Source: Eleginops maclovinus (Eukaryota; Chordata; Actinopteri; Perciformes; Eleginopidae). From it: a DNA stretch of 64,000 bases. The position numbers and the translations under genes are program-made. The notes under the pieces are model-generated. The model made no database searches. It had not been told where the DNA came from and saw nothing but the letters and a program-made list of their open reading frames with translations. Positions 1 through 15,028 of the stretch are shown here, piece after piece. Numbering within the stretch: the stretch's first letter is position 1; each line of letters starts with the position of its first letter. Location of the stretch: assembly GCF_036324505.1 (NCBI RefSeq), contig NC_086363.1, forward strand, positions 3,641,790 to 3,705,789. Reading direction: 5' to 3'.

Positions 1-1093
1 GATGTGAACACAGGTTCAACTGTGTGTTATCCACATTTGCTTTGTGTTTGAATTCTCACTTGACCTTTGAGGTTTTTTTTTTCCAGCTCTTGCAATGCTT
101 CTTCTGGCTTTCTCCCAACTCCATGGCTTGCCCAATGTACTCAAACATCCATATTTCAAAGGTAGTAGGATCAATGTGCTTCATCTTTGGCTGAAAACAT
201 CTCCATTAATGGAGTCATATGGATAATCTAGTATTTTCTGTCAGTGAATCTGATCCTAAATCTTTTGGACAGGTAAAGGAGGGAGAGTGATAAACAAAAG
301 CAGAGAAAGATGAAACCAAGATGACAGAAGAAGAAAAAGCCAGACGATCTGCTCCAGAGTTTCACAGCTGCCTTATCAGTCCATTACTTCTACAAGCTTA
401 TCTTATCTTATCTGCATACAGCTCAGAGGACTCGTAGCAGTACATAATTGAAGGGTCATGTGTTCAATTCCCATGACAGCCAGTGTCAAAGCCTTGAGCC
501 AAAACATCAACCTTTATCATCTCAGAGGCGCCTGCTGGAGAAACGTTCCTCTTTCTTGTCACTTGTTTTGACTGATGCAGTTTAAGAGGAGGCCCTTTAA
601 TAAAGACATGTTTGGTCTCTTTAGCAGTACAGCGACACTGTGCACGTTGACCGGGGGAAAAGGGGGGGCATGAGGTACATTTTGAAGGCTTTACTTCCCA
701 GAAACCCTAAGGCACGAGCTGAACAGTTTTATTTAGTAGCTCCTGTTTACAATTACAGATGGAGAGCAGCTGGCTTTTTCTCATGAAGAGCCTTACATTT
801 GCGCTGGGTGTAATTAACATGTGCAGGCCTGATTTAGGAACTCCTACCTCCACCGAGACATTTATGTTTTCACTATATTATTGTTTCTCTGACTGTTTTT
901 CAGCTTGATTTTGAAGAAACTACTGTCCCGCTTCTCATAAAACTTGGTAGTATGTTGTTGCATGAGCAAAGGAATAGCCAACTGAGTTTGGGAGCTGATC
1001 CAAACAAAACATTGATTGTTTTTCACTTTCATGACATTGTGCTATATGGCATTTGGTTTTGACAGGGGTCTATGCTCTCTGAGTGTGCTTATA
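1..1093. other. Non-coding, probable SCARA5 intron or 5' flank
   Basis: No exon-like reading frame with splice sites and no recognisable protein was found on either strand. Base composition is AT-rich with no CpG-dense promoter block. It is assigned to a SCARA5 intron because the first visible SCARA5 exon, at 18881, is an internal exon, so the gene must continue upstream. Confidence 0.5.
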
Positions 1094-1619
1094 CACTGCC
1101 CAACCAAAAGAAAGGTCACAAGCCTGTGGGGGGCGTGTTATGATCTGGGGTTGCTGCAGTTGGTCTGGTCTAGGTTCAGCAATGTGCCCAAAGAGTGAGG
1201 TCAGCTGACTCCCTGAATAAACTGAAGCACCAGGTTATTCCATCAGTGGATTTTTTCTTCCCTGATGGCACGGGCATGTTCCAAGAGGACAATGCCAGGA
1301 TCCATCGGGCTCAGATTGTGAAAGAGTGGTTCAGGGAGCATGAGACATCATTTCCACACATGGATTGGCCCCCACAGAGTCCAGACCTGAACCCCATTGA
1401 GAATCTTTGGGATGAGCTGGAGAAGACTTTGCGCAGTGGTCTGAATCTCCCATCATCAACACAAGATCTTGGCGAAAAATGAATGCAAGACAGAAATAAA
1501 TGTTGTGACATTGCAGAAGCTTTGTGGAAACGATGCCACAGCGAATGCGTTCCGTAATCAAAGCTAAAGGCGGTCCAAAAAATATTAGAGTGTGTGACCT
1601 TTTTTTTGGCCAGGCAGTG
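1094..1619 (+). mobile_element. Internally deleted Tc1/mariner element, copy 1
   Basis: The element starts CACTGCCCAACCAAAAG and ends with the inverted match (CTTTTTTTTGGCCAGGCAGTG), with TA on both sides (1092-1093 and 1620-1621), the expected Tc1 target duplication. The frame at 1195-1482 encodes the C-terminal part of a Tc1 transposase, with DNAR-x-H around the second catalytic Asp and the [19 protein letters not shown] block containing the third catalytic site. The N-terminal DNA-binding region and first catalytic Asp are absent: sequence passes almost directly from the left repeat to a degraded match of the GGVMIWG motif. At 526 bp against roughly 1.3-1.7 kb for complete Tc1 elements, it is non-autonomous. 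A second copy lies at 10929-11421. Confidence 0.93.
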
Positions 1620-1621
1620 TA

Positions 1622-3805
1622 GTTCGTTCCTGTTGTTGATACAGCGACACATGGAGGGTTTTTCATGCATTGTGTTCCTTCTCAGCTTCTTTTGGATGAT
1701 ATTGATTGGTAAAGCTGTTGAATTGAACATGTGGCTTTTCCTAAATGTGTTTTGAAGTAACTTAATGTTGCGGTTGTCAACGCAAAGTGGATCTTTTTAA
1801 ACTGCTTCCTCATCATGTGGTAGGAAAGTACCAGGATGCTATTAAGGTTTAATTCCCAGTGAATGGCAGTGATCTTTGTAGGGTTTTCTTTCTTTTTTAA
1901 AGCAAGACTTTGTCGGTTCTTCTCCTAGAATTTAAATTTCAGTTTTTAATTTGTCCTCAAAGAAAATCTACACTTCAAATAACTGAGAAAGTTTAAGCCT
2001 AAAAGCTACAAATCCTATATAACATTAAGTTGAACCATTTAAAATTTTAGGTCGCAAATATTTGACTACACAATATTTTATGACACAAAATACTTACATA
2101 TTTTCATTTATCATGCTCAGATACAGTCTGATCTGTAATCATGAGCAACTGAAACCCAAAGCTGAGGAAGAAACCTGTGACATGTTCTGGAATAAAAGCT
2201 GGAAGCTGATTTAGTTGTCCCACAGAGAGTTCAATATCTAATGCTCCAATGAGCTTTATTCTTCAATATAGACCACACCTTGTTTCAGTTGCTATTGATT
2301 GGTCCAAACCACACGTGACACACTATAACGAGGTGAACTCTTCTCAACTTTTCCAAAGGGAAACCAGATGTAGAGTTTTGTTAAAAAGTCTGACTTTTCT
2401 GTTGTCTCCACGTTATTTCCAAAATAAACAGCAGAGGAACATTTCCTTAAAATCGCCTGAGCCTTTTAAGATGTTTTCCACAACTACATCCAAGGTATTA
2501 AATCAGCTCAGCACCGCAGAACATTATTGCACATAGACAGGAATGGGTGAAAGGGATGCTGGACTGAACAAGTATGTAAATAAACAGAAATCTATATAAA
2601 TAAATGTTTACTTGCACATGTTTTTACATGACAGAATGCTTTTGGTAATATGATTACATTCATTTCTCAGTCCTGCACCCCTGAATAAGCAACGATGCAA
2701 AGGAAGTAGGTTTTAGATTAAAGTTAAAGACGTATTTTTATTAAATAGTAAGTCATTTTGAGTCATTTCCACAATTTAATACACAATAAACTATTTTGAT
2801 TGGTACACAAACTCTAATCAAAACACTTATGTTGTGTTATTGCAAATACAACTCTTTTCAGCATTGTGCTCATACAGCTACTGAGTCTATTAAATATTCC
2901 AACATATGTCTGGATTGTTTCCTCATATTTCTTAGTATTCCTCTTGCCATATAGGAACTCCTATTTTCTCTGCAAAGGGCTGGGATGTTTTATATTGTAT
3001 TTTGGCAAGACATACAGATACCTTGTGCTACATCTGGATCCAGTTCTCAGAATAACAGGTCGTTTAAAACACCCAACAAACCCATCTCATGGCCAGAGAT
3101 TGGTCCATGTATGGCTTTGCAGACAGAGCTTGATTTAAAGATGTCTCGGTGTTCAAGACAGGAGATCCAAGCAGGATTTACACATTTCATATGATGCATA
3201 CAGTTCGTCCATTTATATCCACAAAATAAAACCTATTTTCTACCTGAGTATGGACATAAGCCAATTATGTTTGCTGAGTTATTTCACAGCGTGTGCTCTT
3301 GACGTAAAGCGCTGCCTGCATGCCTCTCTTCAATTTATAGGTGCAACTGAGTCATGTTTTCCAGCAAACATGCAGCTCTCAGGTTTGGCAGGGTGGTGTT
3401 TTTTTTTCCTCAGCCAGTATGCTGGAAAACATGATGGTGGTGGTGGGTTTGTTATTATTCCATCAAAGCCATCAGATCTACAGTATGAGCATGTGTTGTT
3501 CAGTGATAGGCACCAGGCATGTTATTGGCCAGCAGAAATGGGCAACAGGCCCCAGGCTCTTAAACAGCTTGGGGTTATTTTGGTCCCTGCCCTAAGAGGG
3601 ATCGGTCATGCATTTGTTTGCATAATGTTTTTTTTGTTTAACGTCAACTTTTCCTGCCGCCATCTTGGCTCTAATTAAAGCAGTGTTCTATTAATAGCAG
3701 TTGGTGTCAGTTAAACACTCCGTTACTACAGCAACCGCTACAACTTGTTTTTCAATCGGTCTTTCTGCCAAATATGAAGCGTGTGTACTTTAAAGAAGGA
3801 CATGT
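1622..3805. other. Non-coding, nothing recognised
   Basis: AT-rich sequence. The longest open frames (for example 3250-3678 on the plus strand) have no similarity I recognise, no exon-like GC content and no convincing splice sites. No repeat boundary was identified. Confidence 0.5.
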
Positions 3806-4001
3806 TATTGGAATTTTGTACCACTACTGGGACATGTCTCCATGCTTTAATGTTCGGAAAGCTCTTTGTTTTTCTCATACTGCCTGTGCTGCAGCACCTC
3901 TTTTCACCCTCTGTCTGAAATCAGAGCCCAGTCTGCTCTGATTGGTTAGCTTGCCGGCTCTGTTGTGATTGGTCAACCGCTTAGAGATGTCCCGCCCCTT
4001 A

Positions 4002-4643
4002 CGGCCGGTACACACGGTTCCATAGGCCTTTAACGCTTGACGTCACCCCATTCCCTTTGAATGGGGTGACGTCAAGCGTCGCCGAACTGCATTTCTGGTT
4101 CCGTCGCGTCGAAAGTGGAGAAAAGTTCAACTTTTGAAGCGTTGATGGAAGCGCCAGCCAATCAGATCGCATGTATGTAAAAAGGCCGGGAGAGCCATAG
4201 CTCGACTCATTTACTCATTTACCAAAAATGGAAATAACAATAACTGTAGGGAATCACCGGTTTTGTATGACCACAAACAGGAGGAACCAGGCATGGAGGG
4301 AGGTGGCAGAGACAGTGGGTGAAACTGGTATGTATTCGCCTGTTTGGGAGTTTATATCCAGTGTACTTCGTTTAAACATTGAATGGACAGCTAGCAGGCA
4401 TATCCAGTATGTTAAGCTAGCATGGCATGTTGCATAAAATAGCGCCATAAACATTAATGCCATAAATCTTCATATAAATCCATTTTTTCGCAATAATCCA
4501 GCTCTACAAAGTGGGCTTTTTTGCTCTGAGTGTCCGGAGCCAGGCGGGAGATTGATGCGATTGGTTGTTGGTCGAGTTACCCTCAAGCGCCAGATAAGCC
4601 CTCCGGCAAGCGTTAACGGAAACGGAGCCGTGTGAATGTTGCG
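4002..4643 (+). mobile_element. PIF/Harbinger-like non-autonomous element nested in a MITE
   Basis: The element interrupts the host MITE exactly at CCCGCCCC-TTA / TTA-GCCTATCACG, giving a 3-bp TTA duplication (3999-4001 and 4644-4646), the signature of PIF/Harbinger transposons. The ends are imperfect inverted repeats sharing ACACGG-x-TCC and TTAACGCTT. A frame from 4228 reads TNRRNQAWREVAETVGETG, resembling the MADF/Myb-like accessory protein of Harbinger elements. It then meets GTATGT, a plausible remnant of that gene's splice donor. No transposase catalytic domain is present, so it is an internally deleted derivative. Confidence 0.8.
4033..4079. repeat. 20-bp perfect inverted repeat with 7-nt loop
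   Basis: Arms 4033-4052 (ACGCTTGACGTCACCCCATT) and 4060-4079 are exact reverse complements around the loop CCCTTTG. Each arm contains TGACGTCA, the consensus cAMP-response element. It lies about 30 bp inside the left end of the Harbinger-like element and its outer part overlaps the terminal repeat homology. A subterminal hairpin of the transposon is the simplest reading. Confidence 0.9.
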
Positions 4644-4855
4644 TTAGCCTATCACGTACAATGCGTTGGAGCGCTAGCCAATAGAAGCGAAAGGGTTACA
4701 TAGTGATGTCACTATCTTGCGGAAGTAAAGAAATGGAGGTGATTAAGGCAAGAGGGCAGTTTCTGGGAGATAACTTGCAATTTTAGCCTTTGCAGACCAT
4801 TTACATGCACCAAAACTTATGTATCACACTATAGGAAATAGAAATCCCTAAAAAT

Positions 4856-6248
4856 GATGACGATTAGAGATTCAAAACGTATAGTAAAACAAGTACAGCA
4901 ATAGAACAAACACAAAAACTGAAAATACCAAGGCAATTCACCTTGGCTGTAACACAAATGGCCCAGTTAGACCATTAAACATCCACTCTTAATTTGTCGC
5001 TTTGACTGACAACCTGGCCATAATCTATTTGACTAAATGTAATTGTCTGGTATTTGTTCAGCCACATATAAAACCCTGGAAACTTCTCTGATTTAGCGGT
5101 GTGGACAGAGAGTTGGCCTGAGCTTCACAACTGTCGTTCAGTCTACTTCGCTCAGCTCATTATTAAAGACCTTGGCAAAGAAACCAAATAAATGACCCCA
5201 GAGTGTACAACCTATAACTCTTTTAGAATTGGTGATGCAGAGTTCTTGATCTAAACTCTGAGCTAATACAACCACACCTTCCATAAAAATGTACGAGCAT
5301 GGGTTCTCACATCATTGTAACTCGGTTTGGCTGACCTTATAATTCACTACAGCCCTCTTCTTGAATTGATCCTAGTGATATTGATCTGTTGCTGCAATCT
5401 AAGTCTGAAAACATGTATCTCCTCTCTCTATTGATTCAGACATTTCATGTAGACGTTTTGAACAATTTTCGGATATAACTATCTATTTTTGATCCAGCCC
5501 TGGAAGGTATTATACTCAGGGTCTGTGGGACACTCACACTGTCAAGGCAAGGACATGGACGTACTTGACCATGAGATAAAAACAATGACAGGCTAATTTT
5601 ACCAAAACCACAACATTTAAATAACTTTAGAGGTTGTTTGAGAAACCACACACTTTTTTTACAACATGATACAAGATAAAAACCTGTCTTGAATGTAGAC
5701 CAGATGTGTCAGGCTAAGTTTGTCTGTAGAAAAACATGCAGTGTAAAATCTGACACCACAAAGTGCCACTCCTAGCAACTTTTAAGAGGGACTCTAAAGG
5801 TCTTGAACCACACTCATGTGAAAACAGTCGACTGCTGAGGAGGTGAGGTGTTTCTGATCGCACTGTGTTTGTGCTCGACACAGGGTAGGAATTTCTTCCC
5901 CAGACTCACTTCCCCTGCAGGAGAGTAAATCCTCAATGACAGATGCTGAGCGTGTGCCAGGAGAGACATTTTTATCTCCATACATGCAAAGGCACAAGAA
6001 CCCTGACACATGTTGAGAGCAAGTATAAATGCAAATAAAAACACATGCGCTCAAAAGGGATAATATTGAGACACAGCTCACACAATCATCACATACATGT
6101 AGAGCTTCACATGCATACTGACATGTGCAACACAGAATTTCCAAAGACACAAGGGCACACATGGTTATTTATACACACTCACATACTATATGCACGACAT
6201 ACATGCACAACCCCAAACCATACACAGGACTGGCATCACACATTATGC
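4856..6248. other. Non-coding, nothing recognised
   Basis: AT-rich sequence without exon-like frames. Short open frames on the minus strand (5794-6162) lack recognisable motifs. Confidence 0.5.
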
Positions 6249-6420
6249 ACTGGGAGTGGCTCAGTCTGTAGGGAGAGGCCTGGGATCCATAGGGTCGCCG
6301 GTTCAAGTCCCAGAACAGACTTAAATATGGAGCAGTACTGAGGCTTCGTGCGGTCACAGTTCATCTCCTGGGCCCTGTCGTGGTGCCATTGAGCAAGGCA
6401 CCGGACAGCAACAGCCTAAA
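6249..6420 (+). mobile_element. tRNA-derived SINE, 3'-truncated
   Basis: A polymerase III A-box-like GTGGCTCAGTCTGTAGGG is followed by a B box GGTTCAAGTCC at 6300-6310, as in a tRNA head. The body (CTGGGCCCTGTCGTGGTGCC, TTGAGCAAGGCACC) matches the longer copy at 52557-52830. The usual tail is missing, so this copy is truncated. It is not a functional tRNA gene because no full cloverleaf forms. Confidence 0.75.
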
Positions 6421-7078
6421 ACAAGTAATAGAAAAAAATCCTCATTTTAGGAGAAGCCTTTGAGTCAGCTCAGTGGAACCCAATGGTGATTGGAGTATGC
6501 TTTGGATGTCTTTCTCAGATACATGGATAGATCAGCTTATGTTGAAACAACCTGCTCGGCCGACAAATTTTAAATCAGCTAGAAGTAGGATTTTTCTGAC
6601 ACCAAGATAAAGTTTTGTGAGTCGATGTTTAGCTAATGTTGCCAAGAAGCCCACCTTACATTATCCCCACTGATCAGACAGGGTTTGGCTGTGAAACTGG
6701 GATGTTCACAAAGCAGCAAAATCAAACAGTGATCTCATTTTCTTCACTTAATCCGGGAGGTTAGGTGGTGCAGAAAGGCAGGAAATTTGTTTTAAATGAC
6801 ATGTTTTTCTTCCCGGGGAAAGACCCACAGACCCAAGCAAATAACATGTCTTGCCAATTTTGCCCACCCCCCCCCCCCTTTTTTTTTTTTGCTAAACATA
6901 ACCAGGCGCCCATATAGACATGTATGTCACATGTACACACGGTCCCAGGGCCCCTAAATTGACTCTGAGAACATAAAGCCTTTTCTAATGGGTTTCTGCA
7001 TCCTGGTTATGGCCCTTTCTGTAGAAAAGAGTCTGGAGAGGATCCAGCATTCCCTGTAGGAGTCCCATCATAAGAGGG

Positions 7079-7079
<1 letters not shown>
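6421..7079. other. Non-coding with a C/T homopolymer junction
   Basis: No gene is seen. A run of about 12 C followed by about 12 T (near 6867-6890) is a low-complexity tract. No protein-coding similarity was found. Confidence 0.5.

Positions 7080-7155
<76 letters not shown>
7080..7155. repeat. (CA)38 microsatellite
   Basis: Uninterrupted CA dinucleotide array of about 76 bp. Open frames across it (poly Cys-Val or His-Thr) are artefacts. Confidence 0.98.
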
Positions 7156-7157
<2 letters not shown>

Positions 7158-7639
7158 AACATACAGAGAAAAGAGGGGTCCAAAAGTCAATGGACAGCCT
7201 CATTCAAGCAGTCAAAGTCAAACACAGGTCATTAACATGTCAAGACTAATTAGACCAGAGCTCATTCTCTCTCTCTCCCTCTGCTGCTCCCTTTGTGTTT
7301 CTTTAGAGCTGTAAAGAGTGTGTATGTTGTTTATTTAGTACAGCAGTACAGAAACATTGCAATAAATCCAGTTGTTGGTTTTTAGGTGACATTGTATGCA
7401 TGTGATATGGCCAAGATTACTCAAAGTTGACTTCTAATACATTAGGCTTATTGATCATGATAAATGTTAGCATTCTAACACGCTAAGCTAAGACGGTAAA
7501 CATGGTAAACAATTAGCCTTGTTGCAGCAGTGGTGAACGGTCAGAATACCCTAAAGGCCAAAAATCTAATTAATTATACAAATAAAATGAATGAATGAGA
7601 ATCGTATCTGTGTTGTTGATCTGTAATATTTCAGGGTTA
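7156..7639. other. Non-coding, nothing recognised
   Basis: AT-rich sequence between the microsatellite and the transposon remnant, with no exon-like frame or recognised repeat. Confidence 0.5.
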
Positions 7640-8040
7640 CGTTGATAGCATGCCCTGGTCCTCAAACCGAATGAGAGCGTACGTTTGGATTGACAATTGG
7701 ATCAACCAATCATATGTTGATCTGTAGCCAATGGGCGTATTCTTTCAGATTTTCCCACGGTTCCAGGGTATTCTAGGAGACCCGTTAGTTCACTGGAGTG
7801 GCTCGAGACAGAGGATCTAGCTAAGTGCTACGTAGCAATTCACCTAGTTTTTTATTTTACGTCGAAATGGCAACAGGTGAAGATGGTGTTGCGGAATTGT
7901 TGTTAGCACCTTTTTCAAGACGACAATTCAGTGGACAGATGTGTCTGCAGGAGGTGCAGTTGTGATAGACACGGTTCGCCACTGTCACACTAAGCGACTT
8001 AGCATGCTCCATATGGTCATTATAGCTAAGCCTCATATAG
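7640..8040 (+). mobile_element. Probable hAT (zf-TTF type) transposon remnant
   Basis: An ATG at 7867 opens MATGEDGVAELLLAPFSRRQF, then a stop 32 codons on. The pattern resembles the N-terminus of fish hAT-superfamily proteins that carry a TTF-type zinc finger (an LL-x-x-PFS-x-x-x-F start), recalled from family knowledge rather than searched. The 200 bp before it are GC-richer than the surroundings and could be the element's own 5' region. No terminal repeats or target duplication could be fixed, so the limits are approximate. Confidence 0.4.
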
Positions 8041-8694
8041 GAGTCATACTCCAGTTAAAGATACTACAACGATTGTTAAAAGATACTGTGTGTGATGTTT
8101 GCATGTTAGTGTGGGCGCTTTGGTCATTCTTCATTTGAAGCAACAATCATTACATTTTAAAGAGGTTGTTTCTCTGCACCTTTGGATTTTGCATCCATCA
8201 TGAGTTGCTACATAACGTTTAAGTCTCGCTCATTCAAACTAAATATCCAGAGAAATAGTGGCATAGAAAGAGATGACTGACAATATTATAGTTCTACATC
8301 ATTTCTAATAATTTACTAATCCAACATCTCTCCGTATCCAGCTGACACCATTGCTTTGAACCATAGTAAGTTGTAAACATGCAAAACTTCACACATTCAG
8401 GGCAGCTTGAAGCCAAATAAGGTAATGAGATGCAATAAAGTGTAACACTGCAGTGCGTAAATAACTCCAGCGCAAATAAAAGCAGCGAGCTTCACTAATG
8501 CAGCGCTCTATAAACGGCTAGAGGTCTCTCAATCTGCAGAGGGGGGGGGGGGCGGTTATGGTACAGGGATTTCAAGAGCACAATAGCAGGCACCTAAATT
8601 AGTTTTGGTTTTACTAGCAGACTAATTACCAAACAACAGACTCGCAAGACTCTGGGCAGGCTCAGTTCATTTTTGTTACCACACCACCCACCAA

Positions 8695-8695
<1 letters not shown>
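8041..8695. other. Non-coding with a G12 homopolymer
   Basis: No gene is seen. A run of 12 G occupies 8541-8552. No recognised repeats apart from that. Confidence 0.5.

Positions 8696-8762
<67 letters not shown>
8696..8762. repeat. (CA)n microsatellite, interrupted once
   Basis: CA array of about 66 bp with a phase break (CACCACAC) near 8739. Confidence 0.97.
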
Positions 8763-8861
8763 TCCAGAGTGAGTAATGGTGATTAAGCTCAGTACAGTCC
8801 AAAGGAACGAACAATACAAAAGTGAGTGCTGGTTAGTTTCCCACTGTGTTTGGTGGGATGA

Positions 8862-8985
8862 TGTTCAGTCCGTGGAGACTTGGCCTGGAAACCAGAAGGC
8901 CGCTGGTTCAAGTCCCACAGCGGACCGAGTATGGAGTGTGGTCTGGTACATGGAGGTGCCCTTGAACTCCTCCCTAAGTGCTGCA
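8862..8985 (+). mobile_element. tRNA-derived SINE head, diverged
   Basis: B box GGTTCAAGTCC at 8905-8915 is followed by body sequence CAGCGGACCGAGTATGG and GGTGCCCTTGA, matching the order in the SINEs at 6249 and 52557. The A-box region is diverged and the 3' half is lost. Confidence 0.6.
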
Positions 8986-8989
8986 TAGT

Positions 8990-9604
8990 ATCTAAAAAAC
9001 ATTCAGGATGAGTTATATGCAGAGTTCAAATTGTACTCTATGGGCTCAAACTTAAATTGGGGAATTAATCAAAATATTGCACCATAAAGTTACAAAAAAT
9101 GTTAGATTTTGCTTGTAAATGAGAGAATACTTGAAGATTTAGAGTCTGTTTCTTGTGTCACCATTATGTCAAATGTCAGATTTCATGGCTGCTTTACTCC
9201 ATGAAAGGAATCAGTTTTACTGCTTTGTTTGCATTCATGTTACGTGTACTTCATGGCTGCTGTAAATCAGTTGACTTCTTAGGTGATAAAACTCCAGGGC
9301 TTTGTCGCAAACAACAGATAAACTTGTGCTTCTCAAAACATCAACATGTTTCTGGGATAAACAAGTCAGGGAGGAAAAAATACAACTAAAAACTATAGTA
9401 TTTTAATAATAGTTATTTTTTCTGTTGTTTGTCTAAGTGGAACAGTAATTATGTCTTGTCTGCAAAACAACTCAAAATATTAAAAAATATAGTGGTGATT
9501 ATGTGCAGTAGATGGTAAGCTTTGTTGCATTTGTTCATCTAAATGCATGAAATATGAGCGACTAACAGGACCAAACAAGAAGCAGAACAAGGTACTTCTA
9601 TTGT

Positions 9605-9606
<2 letters not shown>
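8990..9606. other. Non-coding, nothing recognised
   Basis: AT-rich sequence with no exon-like frame and no recognised repeat. Confidence 0.5.

Positions 9607-9678
<72 letters not shown>
9607..9678. repeat. (CA)36 microsatellite
   Basis: Uninterrupted CA array of about 72 bp, followed 145 bp later by another one at 9824. Confidence 0.98.
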
Positions 9679-9680
<2 letters not shown>

Positions 9681-9821
9681 CACACGTCATTCAGTCTCTC
9701 ACAGCAAGAGTCTCACTTTGATGTCTGCCACATCAGACAGGGTCCACGCTTAGAAATCAAACAAAAACCCTACTGCTGTCACTTCATTTGGACATCCCTG
9801 CAGAGATACAGCTGGCCTGAC

Positions 9822-9823
<2 letters not shown>

Positions 9824-9912
<89 letters not shown>
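9824..9912. repeat. (CA)n microsatellite
   Basis: CA array of about 88 bp with one AA interruption near 9900. Confidence 0.97.
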
Positions 9913-10928
9913 CAGTGAACAAACACTTCAACGTGACTGCAGACTGTATAGACATTGTTGTGTGACCCCGAACAAAATGACCAAACAATCCGAAGAATGA
10001 ATGTTTTTTATCTCAACAACTGTAACGTTGAATCTGCAGTTTAAACACTTGAATCAGTTTTAGGAAGAAAAATGCAACAGCTCTGTTTAGAAACCATATT
10101 TATTTAACACCTAGTGTAATCATTTGGTGTAACAGTGTTGTTTACTGTGTGGAGCCAAAGCTGCACAGTCGGGCGATAATTGCAATCGCTGAAAAACAAA
10201 GAAATCCTGTTTGTGATGACGGACAGATTGTACTTGATGACAGCAGTTTACCAAAAGCAAATTGCCAAATAGTTTCATGAGTTTCACAGACATAATACTT
10301 TGCTTTGTAAGTGGTCCCCTGTTTAAATAAGTATTTGGTTCCAAGTCCTGCAATAAAAACAAACAATAACCACTAAAACAATCAAAGTGCACTCCTCCTC
10401 TGTAGCTGGACGGCTGGAGCACGGCGGTGTGTGTGTGTCTGTGGTGGGTCACGGTTTGTGTACTCAGTGTCCACTATTTGATTGTTTTGTTGTTGGGATG
10501 GACTGCAATTGATTTCCAAAGCTGTTTACTCCAAGCTGTTTGAGATTCAAAACAGACAGGACCCTTGTAAATAAGATGTGACCTTTCTACTATCTGTCTA
10601 TTTAATCTGACGTCAACTTCTTCAAGGATGTTTCGTGTCCAGTTATTGTGTCCACTGTTGTGTAAAAAATGTTTAATATAGTGAAACATTTCCCAACTAA
10701 AGATACTTCCATTCAAGAGTTGGACGAGCTTTACTTGATGGATTGCAGCTTGAGTAGAAAAGCTGGTTACGACGGAGGAAAGATGCCACATTCAGTATCG
10801 TTTTATTTGCAGTGTATCAACAGAAATACTACAGTTTAGATCTCTTCAGCTCTGTTGTGATTTTTAGCTTTTTACGGCACATTGTCTTGGTTTGACTCCC
10901 CAAACCTTTACTATTATACTATATCCTA
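9913..10928. other. Non-coding, nothing recognised
   Basis: Minus-strand open frames at 10120-10452 and 10474-10791 show no motif I recognise and no exon-like flanking splice signals. Confidence 0.5.
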
Positions 10929-11421
10929 CACTGCCCGGCCAAAAGAAGGGTCTGTGTGGGCTGCAGTTGGTCTGGTCTAGGTTCAGCAACGTGCCCAAAG
11001 AATGAGGTCAGCTGACTCCCTGAATAAACTGAAGGCACCAGGTTATTCCATCAATGGATTTCTTCCCTGATGGCACGGGCATGTTCCAAGAGGACAATGC
11101 CAGGACCCATCGGGCTCAGATTGTGAAAGAGTGGTTCAGGGAGCATGAGACGTCATTTTCACACATGGATTGGCCCCCACAGAGTCCAGACCTGAACCCG
11201 ATTGAGAATCTTTGGGATGTGCTGGAGAAGACTTTGCGCAGTGGTCCGAATCTCCCGTCATCAATACAAGATAAAAAATGTTTGAATGCAAGACAGAAAT
11301 AAAGGTTGTGACGCTGCAGAAGCTTGTGGAAATGATGCCACAGCGAATGCGTGCCGTAATCAAAGCTAAAGGCGGTCCAACGAATATTAGAGTGGGTGAC
11401 CTTTTTTTTGGCCGGGCAGTG
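10929..11421 (+). mobile_element. Internally deleted Tc1/mariner element, copy 2
   Basis: Bounded by CACTGCCCGGCCAAAAGAAGG and its inverted match (CTTTTTTTTGGCCGGGCAGTG), flanked by TA at 10927-10928 and 11422-11423. The frame at 11054-11302 encodes the same C-terminal transposase part as copy 1 (DNARTHRAQ and [19 protein letters not shown]). It is 493 bp, about 33 bp shorter, because the stretch next to the left repeat that still reads like GGVMIWG in copy 1 is lost here. The two copies are closely alike and in the same orientation. Confidence 0.93.
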
Positions 11422-11423
11422 TA

Positions 11424-14958
<3,535 letters not shown>

Positions 14959-15025
<67 letters not shown>
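14959..15025. repeat. (GT)n microsatellite
   Basis: GT array of about 67 bp preceded by TGTATGTATG. Confidence 0.97.

Positions 15026-15028
<3 letters not shown>

Larger units (their letters stand above)
3806..4855 (+). mobile_element. TTAA-type MITE copy, split by a Harbinger-like insertion
   Basis: Left part 3806-4001 (ACATGTCTCCATGCTTTAAT, then GATGTCCCGCCCCTTA) and right part 4644-4855 (AGCCTATCACGTACAATG, then the GCAGACCATTTACATGCACC block) align in order to the intact relative at 29645-30010. Between them lies a 642-bp foreign element. The outer ends are diverged, so the limits are approximate. This family has at least five other copies in the window. Confidence 0.8.

Noticed and set aside
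1195..1482. Functional transposase gene
   Set aside because: Only the C-terminal half remains, without the DNA-binding region and first catalytic Asp, and the element is half the normal length.
4228..4437. Independent small gene with a MADF-like start
   Set aside because: It is inside a Harbinger-like element with TTA duplications, and the similarity ends at what looks like the parent gene's intron donor.
6249..6330. tRNA gene (also the look-alikes near 8905, 18769, 31240 and 52606)
   Set aside because: B boxes are present, but no complete cloverleaf forms and each head is joined to the same SINE body sequence. They are tRNA-derived SINEs, or in the case of 18769 an isolated B-box-like word.
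9603..9965. Long open frames of alternating His-Thr or Cys-Val (also at 6985, 13848, 14683, 36682 and 41932)
   Set aside because: Pure translations of CA/GT dinucleotide arrays, open only because such arrays contain no stop codons.
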